Source: an uncultured Faecalicatena sp. (GTDB lineage Bacteria > Bacillota > Clostridia > Lachnospirales > Lachnospiraceae). From it: a stretch of DNA of 63,751 nt. The notes under the pieces are model-generated. The model saw nothing but the letters and a program-made list of their open reading frames with translations. It was not told the DNA's origin and made no database searches. The stretch spans positions 1 to 63,751 of the forward strand of contig CABTYO010000014.1 in assembly GCA_902489075.1 (NCBI GenBank), written 5' to 3'. Made by a program: the position numbers and the translations under genes. Shown here one piece after another: positions 52,828 to 61,448 of this stretch (its first letter is position 1; each line of letters starts with the position of its first letter).

Positions 52828-54657
52828 ATGAGTTTCAGTAAAGCCCAGACAGAAGCAATCACTCATGGAGACGGACCATGTCTGGTCCTGGCGGGTCCCG
52901 GTTCCGGGAAGACCATGACGATCGTGAACAGAATGAAATATCTGATTGAGGAACTGAAAGTAAGGCCAGAAGAGATTCTGGTCATTACTTTTACCAAGTA
53001 TGCCGCCACGGAGATGAGGAACCGTTTTATCCAGTTAATGGGAAATAAAAAGCTGCCTGTAACCGTGGGTACATTCCATGGAATCTACTATGGTATTCTG
53101 AAATGGGCGTACCGTTTCGGACCTCAGAATATTTTATCAGAAGAAGAGAAGTATCAGCTTGTCAGACATATTGTGAACCATCAGGATATCGAGATTTTTG
53201 ATGAGGAAGATTTCCTCAAGGAGATTCTGACGGAGATCGGCAAAATCAAGAACAACAGGCTGGATATTGAGACATATAAGTCGTTAAAATGCGACCCTGC
53301 GGCGTTTCGCAATATTTACAGGGAGTATGAGACCGAGAGAAAGAAGCTTCGGAAAATTGACTTCGATGATATGCTTGTCCTCTGTTATGAATTATTTCAC
53401 TCCAGAGAGGATATCCTGAAAATGTGGCAGGAAAAGTTCAGGTATATTCTGATCGATGAATTTCAGGATATTAATCAGATCCAGTATGATGTCATTAAAA
53501 TGCTTGCCAGGCCGCAGAATCATATTTTTGCAGTGGGGGACGATGATCAGTCCATCTATGGATTCCGTGGGGCAGATGCAAAGCTGATGTTCCAGTTTAA
53601 GAAGGACTTCCCGGATGCAAAGCAGATTCTTCTGGATATCAATTACCGTTCCACATCGAATATCGTGGAAAATGCGCTGAAAGTGATTGCAAATAACGAG
53701 CTTCGTTTTGAAAAGGCGATCCATGCCAATAAGGAGCGGGGCGCAAGCCTGCATGTGCAGGAGGTGCGTGATCCAGTGGAGGAGGGCGCATATGTCCTTG
53801 ATGAGATACAGCAAAGGCTTAAAAGTGGTGTGAAACCGGAGGAGATCGCAGTCTTGTTCCGCATCCATACGGATGCCAGGCCGCTGGTGGAAGGGCTGAT
53901 GGAGCGCGGAATTTCATTTCAGATGCGGGAGCATATGCCCAATATCTATAATCATTTTATCGCAAAAGATCTATGTACTTACTTCAAGATGGCACTGGGG
54001 AGCCGTGAGAGGCAGGATTTCCTGCAGATCATGAACCGGCCGAAACGTTATATCGGCAGGGACAGCCTGTCTGGAAAGAATGTTACGTTTGAAGATCTCA
54101 GGAAATTTTACTGTGACAAAGAATGGATGCAGGACCGGGTGGACCAGTTTGAGTGGGACTTGAAGATGCTGGTGAAAATGGCGCCCTTTGCGGCGATCCA
54201 GTATCTGAGGAAACGGATCGGATACGATGATTTCCTCAGGGAATATGCAAAGGAGAGAAGAGTCAAGGTCAGCGACCTCTTTGAAGTTCTCGCGGAACTG
54301 GAGGAAGCTGCGCGGCCCTTTGCAACACTTAAGGAGTGGTTCGTCCATGTGGAGGAATATACAAATGCACTGAAAGCCCGTGAAAAGGCAAAGGAGGAGA
54401 ACCGTGACGGAATCCGTCTGATGACGATGCATGCGGCAAAAGGCCTGGAGTTCGATACGGTCTTTATTATAGAAGCAAACGAAGGGCAGGTCCCCTATAA
54501 AAAAGCATTGGCAGAGAATGGCATAGAGGAAGAAAGACGGCTGTTCTATGTGGCGATGACCAGGGCAAAAGAACTGCTCAAGATCATCTATGTAAAAAAT
54601 AAAAACGGAAAGGAGACCTCTCCTTCCCGCTTTGTTGATGAATTACTCCTCGTCTGA
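52828..54657 (+). CDS. UvrD/PcrA-like superfamily 1 DNA helicase
   Basis: About 609 residues from ATG 52828 (GAGG upstream). Motif I LAGPGSGKTMTIVNRM near 22, Ia VITFTKYAATEMRNR, II LIDEFQDINQIQYD near 212, III VGDDDQSIYGFRGAD, IV ILLDINYRSTSNI, V RLMTMHAAKGLEFDTVFI near 535, VI RRLFYVAMTRAKELL. Shorter than PcrA (about 720 residues) and lacking its C-terminal tail. Likely DNA repair. Ends overlap the convergent DUF1292 gene by 15 nt. Confidence 0.94.
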   Translation: MSFSKAQTEAITHGDGPCLVLAGPGSGKTMTIVNRMKYLIEELKVRPEEILVITFTKYAATEMRNRFIQLMGNKKLPVTVGTFHGIYYGILKWAYRFGPQNILSEEEKYQLVRHIVNHQDIEIFDEEDFLKEILTEIGKIKNNRLDIETYKSLKCDPAAFRNIYREYETERKKLRKIDFDDMLVLCYELFHSREDILKMWQEKFRYILIDEFQDINQIQYDVIKMLARPQNHIFAVGDDDQSIYGFRGADAKLMFQFKKDFPDAKQILLDINYRSTSNIVENALKVIANNELRFEKAIHANKERGASLHVQEVRDPVEEGAYVLDEIQQRLKSGVKPEEIAVLFRIHTDARPLVEGLMERGISFQMREHMPNIYNHFIAKDLCTYFKMALGSRERQDFLQIMNRPKRYIGRDSLSGKNVTFEDLRKFYCDKEWMQDRVDQFEWDLKMLVKMAPFAAIQYLRKRIGYDDFLREYAKERRVKVSDLFEVLAELEEAARPFATLKEWFVHVEEYTNALKAREKAKEENRDGIRLMTMHAAKGLEFDTVFIIEANEGQVPYKKALAENGIEEERRLFYVAMTRAKELLKIIYVKNKNGKETSPSRFVDELLLV

Positions 54658-54954
54658 GTCGTCATCCAGATCCAGGTCTTCAAACTCCTGGGTATCAAGC
54701 CACTCGTCGAACTTGTCAGCAGCGCGCTCATATTCATCATCATCCTCGATGTTCTCCAGCTCAGGTTCACCCGGAACTGTCTCAGAAAAACGATACAGGA
54801 AGACCTGTCCGTCATCGTTGCTGCCCTCTTCATCCAGAGGAAGCAGCGCGATGTACTGCTGTCCCTCCACCTCATAGATCGTGAGTACAGCACATTCCAG
54901 TTCCTCGTCATTGTCCAGTGTCAGTGTTACGGTGAGTGATTCGTTCTCGTTCAT
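54643..54954 (-). CDS. DUF1292 family acidic protein (YrzB-like)
   Basis: 103 residues, strongly acidic with a poly-Asp/Glu C-terminus. The DUF1292 core (LTLDNDEELECAVLTIYEVEGQQYIALLPL) is present; QVFLYRF follows. The family is widespread in Firmicutes with unknown function. Convergent overlap with the helicase gene means the two mRNAs are complementary at their 3' ends. Confidence 0.92.
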   Translation of the reverse strand: MNENESLTVTLTLDNDEELECAVLTIYEVEGQQYIALLPLDEEGSNDDGQVFLYRFSETVPGEPELENIEDDDEYERAADKFDEWLDTQEFEDLDLDDDSDEE

Positions 54955-54983
54955 AAATGCTCTCCTTTAATATTAAGCTTAAG

Positions 54984-55122
54984 TATACCTCGTTCCGCAG
55001 CCCTTGCTGCGGACCTGTCTAATGGGCATGAATTGCAGTATGCCCTCCGGGTATACCTCGTCCTGCAGCTATGCTGCAAATCCGCCCGCAGGCACAATTC
55101 AGTATGTGCCCGATAGGTATAC
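54984..55122 (-). repeat. Two tandem cloverleaf-type repeats bounded by GTATACC
   Basis: Two units of about 67 bp share flanking GTATAC boxes at 54984, 55051 and 55117. On the minus strand each unit has an outer stem GTATACC/GGTATAC, a hairpin GGGCAT..ATGCCC (unit 1) or GGCACA..TGTGCC (unit 2) with similar loops containing ACTG and AATT, and a hairpin CCGCAGC..GCTGCGG or TGCAGC..GCTGCA. Stem changes are compensatory. They lie upstream of the DUF1292 gene. Confidence 0.85.
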
Positions 55123-55344
55123 ACTAACTCTAACAAAAAGAGCGATAAAAAGCAAGGGGAAACATCTTCAGCCATCAAGTAAAATAACTGTTCACAGTTA
55201 CGATTTCAGCCGTCAGCCTGCGAATGAACAGTAACCGGGAAAAACTTAGTGACGAGCTTTAGCCTCGGAACGGATGGAAAATAAAAGTTTGTAACAACCA
55301 TCCACCAAAAGCATCAATACGCTTTTCCCCATTGTTTTCCGCTG

Positions 55345-55710
55345 CCTGGGAACCATCTTTTCCCTTCCGGCTGGATGAACCAGCTGAGCGGGATGGAGGG
55401 TGGGGACTGGTGTGCCCTGTGTGCCATTTCAAAACTCCTTATAGCGGATGGCTAGAGGTACTTATGACCCAGGAGGCGCCCAGAAGGGATGAAAATTGAT
55501 TTACCAAAATCAATTTTCACCCCGGGCTAAGGCGGAAAAATATCAAATTTTTCCGCCGCATCCCAGGTCTGCCCTTCTGGGCGCCTCGTGGATCATTAGT
55601 ACCTCTCCATCAAGCGGTCCGGATTTTGAAATGGCATACAGGGCACACCAGTCCCCACCCTCCATCCCGCTCAGCGTCCCCCTTTCCCATCAAAAGGTGG
55701 TTACCAGACA
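55345..55710 (-). repeat. Branched palindromic element, copy D (inverted relative to A)
   Basis: Arms of about 100 bp (CTGAGCGGGATGGAGGGTGG and complement) with an internal loop that on the minus strand reads GACCGCTTGATGGAG opposite CTAGCCATCCGCTATAA. Tip hairpins: P3 55490-55519 (13-bp stem, minus-strand loop TGGT) and P2 55521-55567 (stem GGCGGAAAAAT, minus-strand internal loop ATGC/TTAG, apical loop TTGAT). Stem sequences are unlike those of A, B and C. Confidence 0.9.
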
Positions 55711-55722
55711 AAAACTCCCCTA

Positions 55723-55750
55723 TTGACATTGATGTGAAACAAGGTAGAAT
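55723..55750 (+). promoter_or_regulatory. Promoter of the sugar-binding lipoprotein gene
   Basis: TTGACA (55723-55728), 16 bp, TAGAAT (55745-55750), 45 bp before the ATG at 55795. Confidence 0.75.
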
Positions 55751-55794
55751 GTAAGAGACAGGGTTTAAATGATACAAGTATAGGAGGATACTAG

Positions 55795-56799
55795 ATGAAA
55801 AAGAAGATATTGAGCGTACTTCTCGCAGCATTGATGGTGACTGTGATGCTCGCGGGATGCAAGAAGAATGTGGGTACGCCTGAAGATAATGCAGTACAGG
55901 AGACTGAGACAGAAGAGGAAGAACAGGAACCGGAGGAGTTTGACGGCTATACATTCGGCTACAGCTGTATTGATATGCAGAATCCGTATTTCGATACATT
56001 GAAGACATCCATCGAGACATCCCTGAAAGAGGATGATTACCGTCTGATCGCTAAAGATCCGGGGACAGATGCAGAACTCCAGAACCAGCAGATCCAGGAG
56101 ATGATCGATGAAGGAGTGGATGCGGTATTTCTCTGCCCGGTGGACTGGGAGAAGATCACTCCGGCACTGGAAGCCCTGAAAGAGGCAGATATTCCTGTGA
56201 TCAATATTGATACACAGGTGAAGGAGACAGGTCTGGTCAGCGCATATATCGGGTCTGACAATAAAGGTGCAGGAGCGCTTTGTGGAAAGGACCTGGTGAA
56301 GAAGCGTCCGGATGGCGGGAAGATCGTAATTCTGGAATGCCCGTCCATGAACTCGATCAATGAGAGAATCACCGGATTCGAGGGAGCGATCGCAAATGCC
56401 GGTTTTGAGGTGCTTGCAAGGGCTGATGTGAAGGGCCAGAAAGAGCTGGCGAAGGAAGAGATGAAGAAGATTCTTGCCGATAATAAAGAGATCGATGCAG
56501 TAATGTGCGGTAACGACCAGGTAGCTCTGGGAGCAGCAGCGGCTATCGAGGAAGCAGGAAGAAAAGGGATTCTTGTCTATGGAGTCGATGGTTCACCGGG
56601 GATGAAGAGTGAACTGGCAAAACAGGGTACTACCATGGAAGGAACAGGTGCACAGTCTCCGATCAATATCGGAAAGAAGGCTGTGGAGACAGGAATCGCC
56701 ATTCTGGAAGATAAAGACTATGAGGAAGAGGTATACGAGGATACATTTTTCATCAGCAAAGAGAATGTCGGAATGTATGGAACTGACGGCTGGCAGTAA
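55795..56799 (+). CDS. Ribose/galactose-type (Peripla_BP_4) substrate-binding lipoprotein
   Basis: 334 residues. Lipoprotein signal MKKKILSVLLAALMVTVML with lipobox LAGC (Cys 22), acidic linker to about 50, then a pentose/hexose binding fold: GYSCIDMQNPYFDTLKTSI, DAVFLCPVDWEKITPAL, INIDTQV, IGSDNKGAGALCGK, ECPSMNSINERITGFEGA, CGNDQVALGAAAAI and GVDGSPG. No permease or ATPase gene is adjacent, so it either serves a transporter elsewhere or acts as a sensor. A GH13-like gene follows by 23 bp. Confidence 0.9.
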   Translation: MKKKILSVLLAALMVTVMLAGCKKNVGTPEDNAVQETETEEEEQEPEEFDGYTFGYSCIDMQNPYFDTLKTSIETSLKEDDYRLIAKDPGTDAELQNQQIQEMIDEGVDAVFLCPVDWEKITPALEALKEADIPVINIDTQVKETGLVSAYIGSDNKGAGALCGKDLVKKRPDGGKIVILECPSMNSINERITGFEGAIANAGFEVLARADVKGQKELAKEEMKKILADNKEIDAVMCGNDQVALGAAAAIEEAGRKGILVYGVDGSPGMKSELAKQGTTMEGTGAQSPINIGKKAVETGIAILEDKDYEEEVYEDTFFISKENVGMYGTDGWQ

Positions 56800-56822
56800 A
56801 TGAAAGAAAGGAACTTGAGTGT

Positions 56823-58595
56823 ATGAGAGAAGTGCAGGGATATCCATGTCCGCTGGGAGCGGCGATTGGAGAAGACAGGATGAATTTTGCAGCAGCAGTG
56901 CCGGAAGGGAAACCCTGTGAACTGCTGCTGTATAGGGAGGGGGCAGAAGAACCGGAGTATGTGCTTTCCATGCCCAAAGAGAAAGCTTTGGGAGAAGTGC
57001 GCTTCGTGGCACTGGAAGGTGTGGAACCGCAGAAGTATGAGTATCTGTATAGAGTAGACGGGAAGGTGCTGATCGATCCTTATGTCAGAGAGATCACCGG
57101 GCACCGCATCTTCGGGCAGCTGGAGAAGCTGGAGTCACAGAAGATCCGGGGAAGGGTCCATACAGGGGATTTTGACTGGGAAGGGGATAAGCAGTTGTCT
57201 ATTCCTTACCATGAAGTGATTGCCTACAGCCTGCATGTGAGAGGGTTTACCATGCACAGTTCGTCCAGAGTGAAGCATAAGGGGACTTTTCTTGGAGTGA
57301 TAGAGAAGATTCCTTATCTGAAAGAACTGGGGATCAATCAGATCCAGTGCATGCCTGTATATGAATTTGAAGAATATACTTCTAATTATCAGAATTACTG
57401 GGGCTATGGCAGAGGCCGCTACTTTGCGCCCAAAGCCTCATACAGTGCATCCGGCCACGCTGCGCTGGAATTGAAGGAGATGGTAAAGGCGTGTCACCGT
57501 GCGGGAATCGAAGTCGTGCTGGAGATGCCTTTTGCAAGCGGGATTCTGCCGCAGATGGCGCTGGAATGCCTGATCTATTATATGCTGGAGTATCACATCG
57601 ACGGTTTTGTTGTAAATCCATATAATGTACCATGGGATATGCTGGTCAATGATCCGCTGCTAAAAGGCATCAAGATCATGAAGAAAGAAGATACCTTCCA
57701 GAATATCATGCGCCGTTTCCTGAAAGGAGACGAAGGCATGGTCAATGACGTGATCTGGGCACTGCGCCATAACACGAAGGAAGACGGGTGCTGCAATTAC
57801 ATTACCACGCATACGGGATTCACATTGCTGGATCTTGTATCCTATGATGGGAAACATAATGAAGCAAACGGGGAGCACAATCAGGATGGACCGGATTACA
57901 ATTACAGCTGGAACTGCGGAGCAGAGGGACCGAGCCGTAAGAAGTCTGTGGTGGAGCTTCGCAAAAACCAGCTGAAGAATGCATTTTTCCTGCTGCTGAT
58001 GGCACAGGGAACTCCGTGCCTTCTGGCAGGAGATGAATTTGAGAATACCCAGAAGGGGAATAATAATGTATACTGTCAGGATAATGAACTCTCCTGGCTG
58101 AACTGGAACCGTCTGAGAAGCAATGATTCTCTGTTCCAGTATGTAAAGGCGCTGATTGCACTCAGGAAGGCGCACCCGGTGCTTCACCGTGCCGATCTGC
58201 TTTCCGGGCTGGACCAGACGGCCTGCGGTACCCCGGATGTGTCCTATCATGGAGAGAATGCATGGAGAATTCCGGCGGAGATCGCCAGCCGCCAGCTGGG
58301 GATTCTGTACAGTTCAAGCGGTCTGAGCGGCTATGACTGCTTCATTGCCTATAATATGCATTGGGAGAAGCATTCCTTTGCACTTCCGACACCCGGTAAG
58401 AAGAGAAAGTGGCACCAGCTCATGGAGACCCAGAGTGGGATCCTGGAGGAGGAAAAGCTTCTGGAAGACCAGAAGATGATTGAATTAAAGCCCAGGAGTA
58501 TTGTATTCCTGATTGGAAAAGAGATCGAAGGGACAGTTACTTCTGATCAAAAAGCAAGAATCGTGCTAAGAGAGGACGGACATAAAAGAGTATGA
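56823..58595 (+). CDS. GH13 isoamylase/GlgX-like protein lacking the catalytic acids
   Basis: 590 residues. N-terminal CBM48-like part (CPLGAAIGEDRMNFAAAVPE) then an alpha-amylase barrel close to GlgX: LHVRGFTMHSSS, GINQIQCMPVYEFEE, NYWGYGRGRYFAPKASYS, DLVSYDGKHNEANGE and CLLAGDEF. The three catalytic positions are changed: the nucleophile Asp of GFRFD is Asn265 (GFVVN), no Glu-containing E-P-W segment follows, and Asp of AHDGF is Thr331 (THTGF). The barrel is also shortened between these points. Probably a glycan-binding or regulatory pseudoenzyme. Overlaps the DUF5662 gene by 4 nt. Confidence 0.88.
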   Translation: MREVQGYPCPLGAAIGEDRMNFAAAVPEGKPCELLLYREGAEEPEYVLSMPKEKALGEVRFVALEGVEPQKYEYLYRVDGKVLIDPYVREITGHRIFGQLEKLESQKIRGRVHTGDFDWEGDKQLSIPYHEVIAYSLHVRGFTMHSSSRVKHKGTFLGVIEKIPYLKELGINQIQCMPVYEFEEYTSNYQNYWGYGRGRYFAPKASYSASGHAALELKEMVKACHRAGIEVVLEMPFASGILPQMALECLIYYMLEYHIDGFVVNPYNVPWDMLVNDPLLKGIKIMKKEDTFQNIMRRFLKGDEGMVNDVIWALRHNTKEDGCCNYITTHTGFTLLDLVSYDGKHNEANGEHNQDGPDYNYSWNCGAEGPSRKKSVVELRKNQLKNAFFLLLMAQGTPCLLAGDEFENTQKGNNNVYCQDNELSWLNWNRLRSNDSLFQYVKALIALRKAHPVLHRADLLSGLDQTACGTPDVSYHGENAWRIPAEIASRQLGILYSSSGLSGYDCFIAYNMHWEKHSFALPTPGKKRKWHQLMETQSGILEEEKLLEDQKMIELKPRSIVFLIGKEIEGTVTSDQKARIVLREDGHKRV

Positions 58596-59227
58596 AAGCA
58601 GTACAGCATTTTTGTACAATCACCAGACATAAAATTTTAGTGATGAAGGAGTGTTTTCAGGTAGGCCTGTATAAGCAGGGACTCCTTCATGACCTTTCAA
58701 AGTACAGCTGGACAGAGTTTAAGGTAGGATGTAAATATTATCAGGGTGACCGAAGCCCCAATAATGCGGAGAGAGAAGCAACCGGATGTTCCCTTGCATG
58801 GCTGCATCATAAGGGGCGCAACCGGCACCATTATGAGTACTGGATCGATTACGGGGATAATAAGGATAAGACGATGACAGGGATGAAGATGCCTGTGCGT
58901 TATGTGGTTGAGATGTTCCTGGACCGGATCGCCGCCAGCAAGATCTACAAAGGCGCGGCTTACCGGGATACGGACCCGCTCGCCTACTTTCAGGGCGGCA
59001 AAGGACAGTATCTGATGCATGCCGAGACAGAAGCGCTTCTGGAGAAGCTGCTTAAGATGCTGGCTGAGAAAGGCGAGGAGGAGACCTTCCATTATATCAG
59101 GCTTGAGATCCTGAAAAAGGGAAAGGCAGAAGCAGGAAAATCATCCGGCGAAAGAAGCAGTACCCATCCGGAGAATGAACAGGGCGGCAGACAGAGCGGT
59201 GTTTCGGAAGAACATGCAGGAATATAA
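58592..59227 (+). CDS. DUF5662 family protein
   Basis: 211 residues. The DUF5662 region (HFCTITRHKILVMKECFQ, GLLHDLSKYSWTEF, LAWLHHKGRNRHHYEYW) has His-Asp and His-His pairs that recall HD-type metal sites, and VVEMFLDRIAASKIY follows. Residues 180-211 are a hydrophilic tail. Found in many clostridia; function unknown. Translationally coupled to the GH13-like gene by a 4-nt overlap. Confidence 0.88.
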   Translation: MKAVQHFCTITRHKILVMKECFQVGLYKQGLLHDLSKYSWTEFKVGCKYYQGDRSPNNAEREATGCSLAWLHHKGRNRHHYEYWIDYGDNKDKTMTGMKMPVRYVVEMFLDRIAASKIYKGAAYRDTDPLAYFQGGKGQYLMHAETEALLEKLLKMLAEKGEEETFHYIRLEILKKGKAEAGKSSGERSSTHPENEQGGRQSGVSEEHAGI

Positions 59228-59284
59228 GGCGGTGCATATATCCGTTGATGTCTACTCAGTTGCAACAAATCATATCAGAATGAA

Positions 59285-59343
59285 AAAGGGCGTCCAAATG
59301 GCAGTTATCATAACTTGAAACTGCCATCTGACGCCCTTGTTTT
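59285..59343. terminator. Bidirectional terminator between DUF5662 and luxS
   Basis: AAGGGCGTC and AAATGGCAGTT pair with AACTGCCAT and GACGCCCTT (about 18 bp with one small bulge), flanked by A and T runs on either side. Confidence 0.88.
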
Positions 59344-59361
59344 AATATGCAGGAGAAAAGA

Positions 59362-59841
59362 TTATCCCGGATAATACATCTGTGTGTCCTGAATATCAAT
59401 CAACACTTCATTCAGATATTTCTTAGCCTGGTATCTGGCCATCGGGAGATTCATATCAAGATAATTTCCGCAGTCCTTTGCAGATGCTCCCGGGACTTCA
59501 CCTTCATAAGATGCAATAAACTGGAACATCTCGTGCATGAGTGGGACAATGTCAGCGGATTCGTAATCACCTGCAAGAAGCAGATAGAAGCCTGTGCGGC
59601 ATCCCATCGGTCCGAAGTAAAGGACATGCTCCTTATAGACAGGATGATTTCTCAAAAAGGTTGCACCCAGATGTTCCAGAGTGTGAACCTCTGCGGTATT
59701 CATGACAGGTTCCTCGTTCGGATTCGTCATGCGGATGTCAAATGTGGTGATCATATTCTCTTTGATATGATCTTTTCTTGACACATAAAGTCCGGGTACC
59801 AGTTTCAGGTGATCTATTGTGAAGCTTGTGATTTTTTCCAT
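59362..59841 (-). CDS. luxS: S-ribosylhomocysteine lyase
   Basis: 159 residues from ATG 59841 (AAGGAGG upstream); a longer frame lacks support. Zinc site H53-T-L-E56-H57 and Cys124 (AKDCGNY), plus catalytic Cys81 in FGPMGCRTGFY. It cleaves S-ribosylhomocysteine to homocysteine and DPD, the AI-2 precursor, in the activated methyl cycle. Own promoter at 59882-59910. Confidence 0.98.
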   Translation of the reverse strand: MEKITSFTIDHLKLVPGLYVSRKDHIKENMITTFDIRMTNPNEEPVMNTAEVHTLEHLGATFLRNHPVYKEHVLYFGPMGCRTGFYLLLAGDYESADIVPLMHEMFQFIASYEGEVPGASAKDCGNYLDMNLPMARYQAKKYLNEVLIDIQDTQMYYPG

Positions 59842-59881
59842 AAAAATTCCTCCTTGTGATTTGGTATGTATTCTATTAGGT

Positions 59882-59910
59882 ATTATAGCGGCAGTTGTCT
59901 CAGAAGACAA
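59882..59910 (-). promoter_or_regulatory. luxS promoter
   Basis: Minus strand TTGTCT (59905-59910), 17 bp, TATAAT (59882-59887), 40 bp before the ATG. Confidence 0.75.
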
Positions 59911-59921
59911 GCGTGAAGTGA

Positions 59922-59980
59922 CAGTTTCGGAAATATGCTGTGAAGTAACAGTTTCGGGAATATGTCAGTTTCGGAAATAT
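59922..59980. repeat. Three CAGTTTCGG direct repeats between luxS and the phosphatase gene
   Basis: CAGTTTCGG followed by A/G-AATAT occurs at 59922, 59949 and 59966, just upstream of the luxS -35. The spacing is irregular (27 and 17 bp). Possible regulator binding sites or slippage products. Confidence 0.6.
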
Positions 59981-60045
59981 TGACGTGCAGGATAGAAATG
60001 GTTATACTGTTGAAAGAACAGCGAGTAAAATCAGGAGGCATATTT

Positions 60046-60663
60046 ATGAAACTATATCTTGTCCGCCATGGCGAAACCGCATGGAATAAATTGAGAAAGG
60101 TGCAGGGCCATTCCGATATTGCCCTGAATGAATATGGGAGATATCTGGCCAGGGAGACAGCACTTGGATTAAAAGGAATTAATTTTTATGAGGCATACAC
60201 AAGCCCTCTGGTCCGTGCCAGGGAGACGGCAGAAATTATTCTTGAAGGGAAAGAGGTTCCCATCTATGATGAGCCGAGAATTATGGAGATGGGTTTTGGA
60301 GTATGTGAAGGAATGTGCTGCCGGGGCGAAAATAAAGAACCGGGAAGCGATGAATTCAATAAGTTTTTCACGGACACGGCAAATTATAAAGTGCCCGAAG
60401 GCGGCGAGTCCATACAAGAGGTAGATCAGAGGGTTGGAGAATTCCTGGAAGAACTGTATACAAAAGAAGAGCTGCAGGATAAGAATATACTCATCTCTAC
60501 ACATGGAGCCGCATTGACGGCTATGTTAAACTGCATAAAAGGAAACAGGAATATTGCAGATTTCTGGGGAAAAGGGGTTCCTAAGAACTGTTCCGTGACA
60601 GAAGTCGAAGTAACAGACGGAAAACCTGTCATCCTTCAGGAAGGAAAAGTTTTCTACGAATAA
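60046..60663 (+). CDS. Histidine phosphatase (phosphoglycerate mutase-like) family protein
   Basis: 205 residues from ATG 60046 (AGGAGG upstream). Catalytic RHGET motif at 7-11 (LYLVRHGETAWNK), second Arg in SPLVRARETAEII near 55, Glu in MEMGFGVCEGM near 84, second His in ISTHGAAL near 153. Broad-specificity phosphatase of the cobC/GpmB group; substrate unknown. The insert CCRGENKEPGSDEFNKFF fits a small cap. Terminator follows. Confidence 0.93.
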   Translation: MKLYLVRHGETAWNKLRKVQGHSDIALNEYGRYLARETALGLKGINFYEAYTSPLVRARETAEIILEGKEVPIYDEPRIMEMGFGVCEGMCCRGENKEPGSDEFNKFFTDTANYKVPEGGESIQEVDQRVGEFLEELYTKEELQDKNILISTHGAALTAMLNCIKGNRNIADFWGKGVPKNCSVTEVEVTDGKPVILQEGKVFYE

Positions 60664-60664
60664 T

Positions 60665-60690
60665 AGGGCGCTCCGGCGCTCTCTTTTTTT
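60665..60690 (+). terminator. Terminator after the phosphatase gene
   Basis: GGGCGC-TCCG-GCGCTC stem-loop followed directly by CTTTTTTT. Confidence 0.85.
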
Positions 60691-60827
60691 ATCTTATCAT
60701 CAAGTCAGTTCACAGAAATTTCATTTGGTTTCAATTTAACTTTCTTTTTGAAAAATGGTAAAATATACCAGAGAACACTCCTGCGCAGATGTGCGATAAT
60801 AGTAGTGTCGTAAAAGGAGGGAAAGGA

Positions 60828-61427
60828 ATGCACAAAAGCTTTGGTTATGTGAGGGTATCTTCCAAAGACCAGAATGTAGAACGGCAGCTGGTCGCTATGG
60901 AACCCCTGAAGATACCTGAAAAGAATCTTTACGTGGAAAAGGTATCCGGAAAGGACTTTGACAGGCCGGAATATAAACGACTGATGAAGAACCTGAAAAG
61001 GGATGACGTATTGTATGTGAAGTCGATTGACCGCCTGGGAAGGAATTATGAGGATATCATAGAACAGTGGAGGTACATAACGAAAGAAATCGGAGCTGAT
61101 ATTGTAGTGATTGACATGCCGCTTCTGGATACAAGGAAGGGAAAAGATCTGGTGGGAACACTGATCGCCGATATTGTGCTGCAGCTTTTGTCTTTTGTCG
61201 CGCAGAGTGAACGTGAGAGTATCCGTCAGAGACAGGCAGAAGGTATCGCAGTGGCAAAGGCAAAAGGAGTACGGTTTGGGAGAAGATGTTTAAAGATTCC
61301 CAGCTCTTTTGAACACGTGTATGGGCAGTGGAAACGGAAGGAAATCAGTGCAAGAGAGGCATCCAGAAGGCTGAACGTGGATTTTAAAACTTTTAAGAAG
61401 TGGTGCATCCAGAAGGAAGGATTGTAA
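60828..61427 (+). CDS. Small serine recombinase (resolvase/invertase family)
   Basis: 199 residues from ATG 60828 (GGAGGGAAAGG upstream). Catalytic Ser in GYVRVSSKDQNVERQL (residues 5-20), then KSIDRLGRNYEDI near 65, and the long helix with AQSERESIRQRQAEGIAVAKAKGV near 120-145; the C-terminal helix-turn-helix is about 155-199 (EISAREASRRLNVDFKTFKKW). Size and domains fit resolvases and DNA invertases rather than large integrases. Repeated sites immediately downstream suggest the gene acts next door. Confidence 0.93.
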   Translation: MHKSFGYVRVSSKDQNVERQLVAMEPLKIPEKNLYVEKVSGKDFDRPEYKRLMKNLKRDDVLYVKSIDRLGRNYEDIIEQWRYITKEIGADIVVIDMPLLDTRKGKDLVGTLIADIVLQLLSFVAQSERESIRQRQAEGIAVAKAKGVRFGRRCLKIPSSFEHVYGQWKRKEISAREASRRLNVDFKTFKKWCIQKEGL

Positions 61428-61448
61428 AAATATGGAGGAAATAATGTA

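Noticed and set aside
26290..55710. CRISPR array interpretation of the repeats
   Set aside because: The repeats are large palindromes at separate intergenic sites without regular short repeats and spacers, and no cas genes are present.
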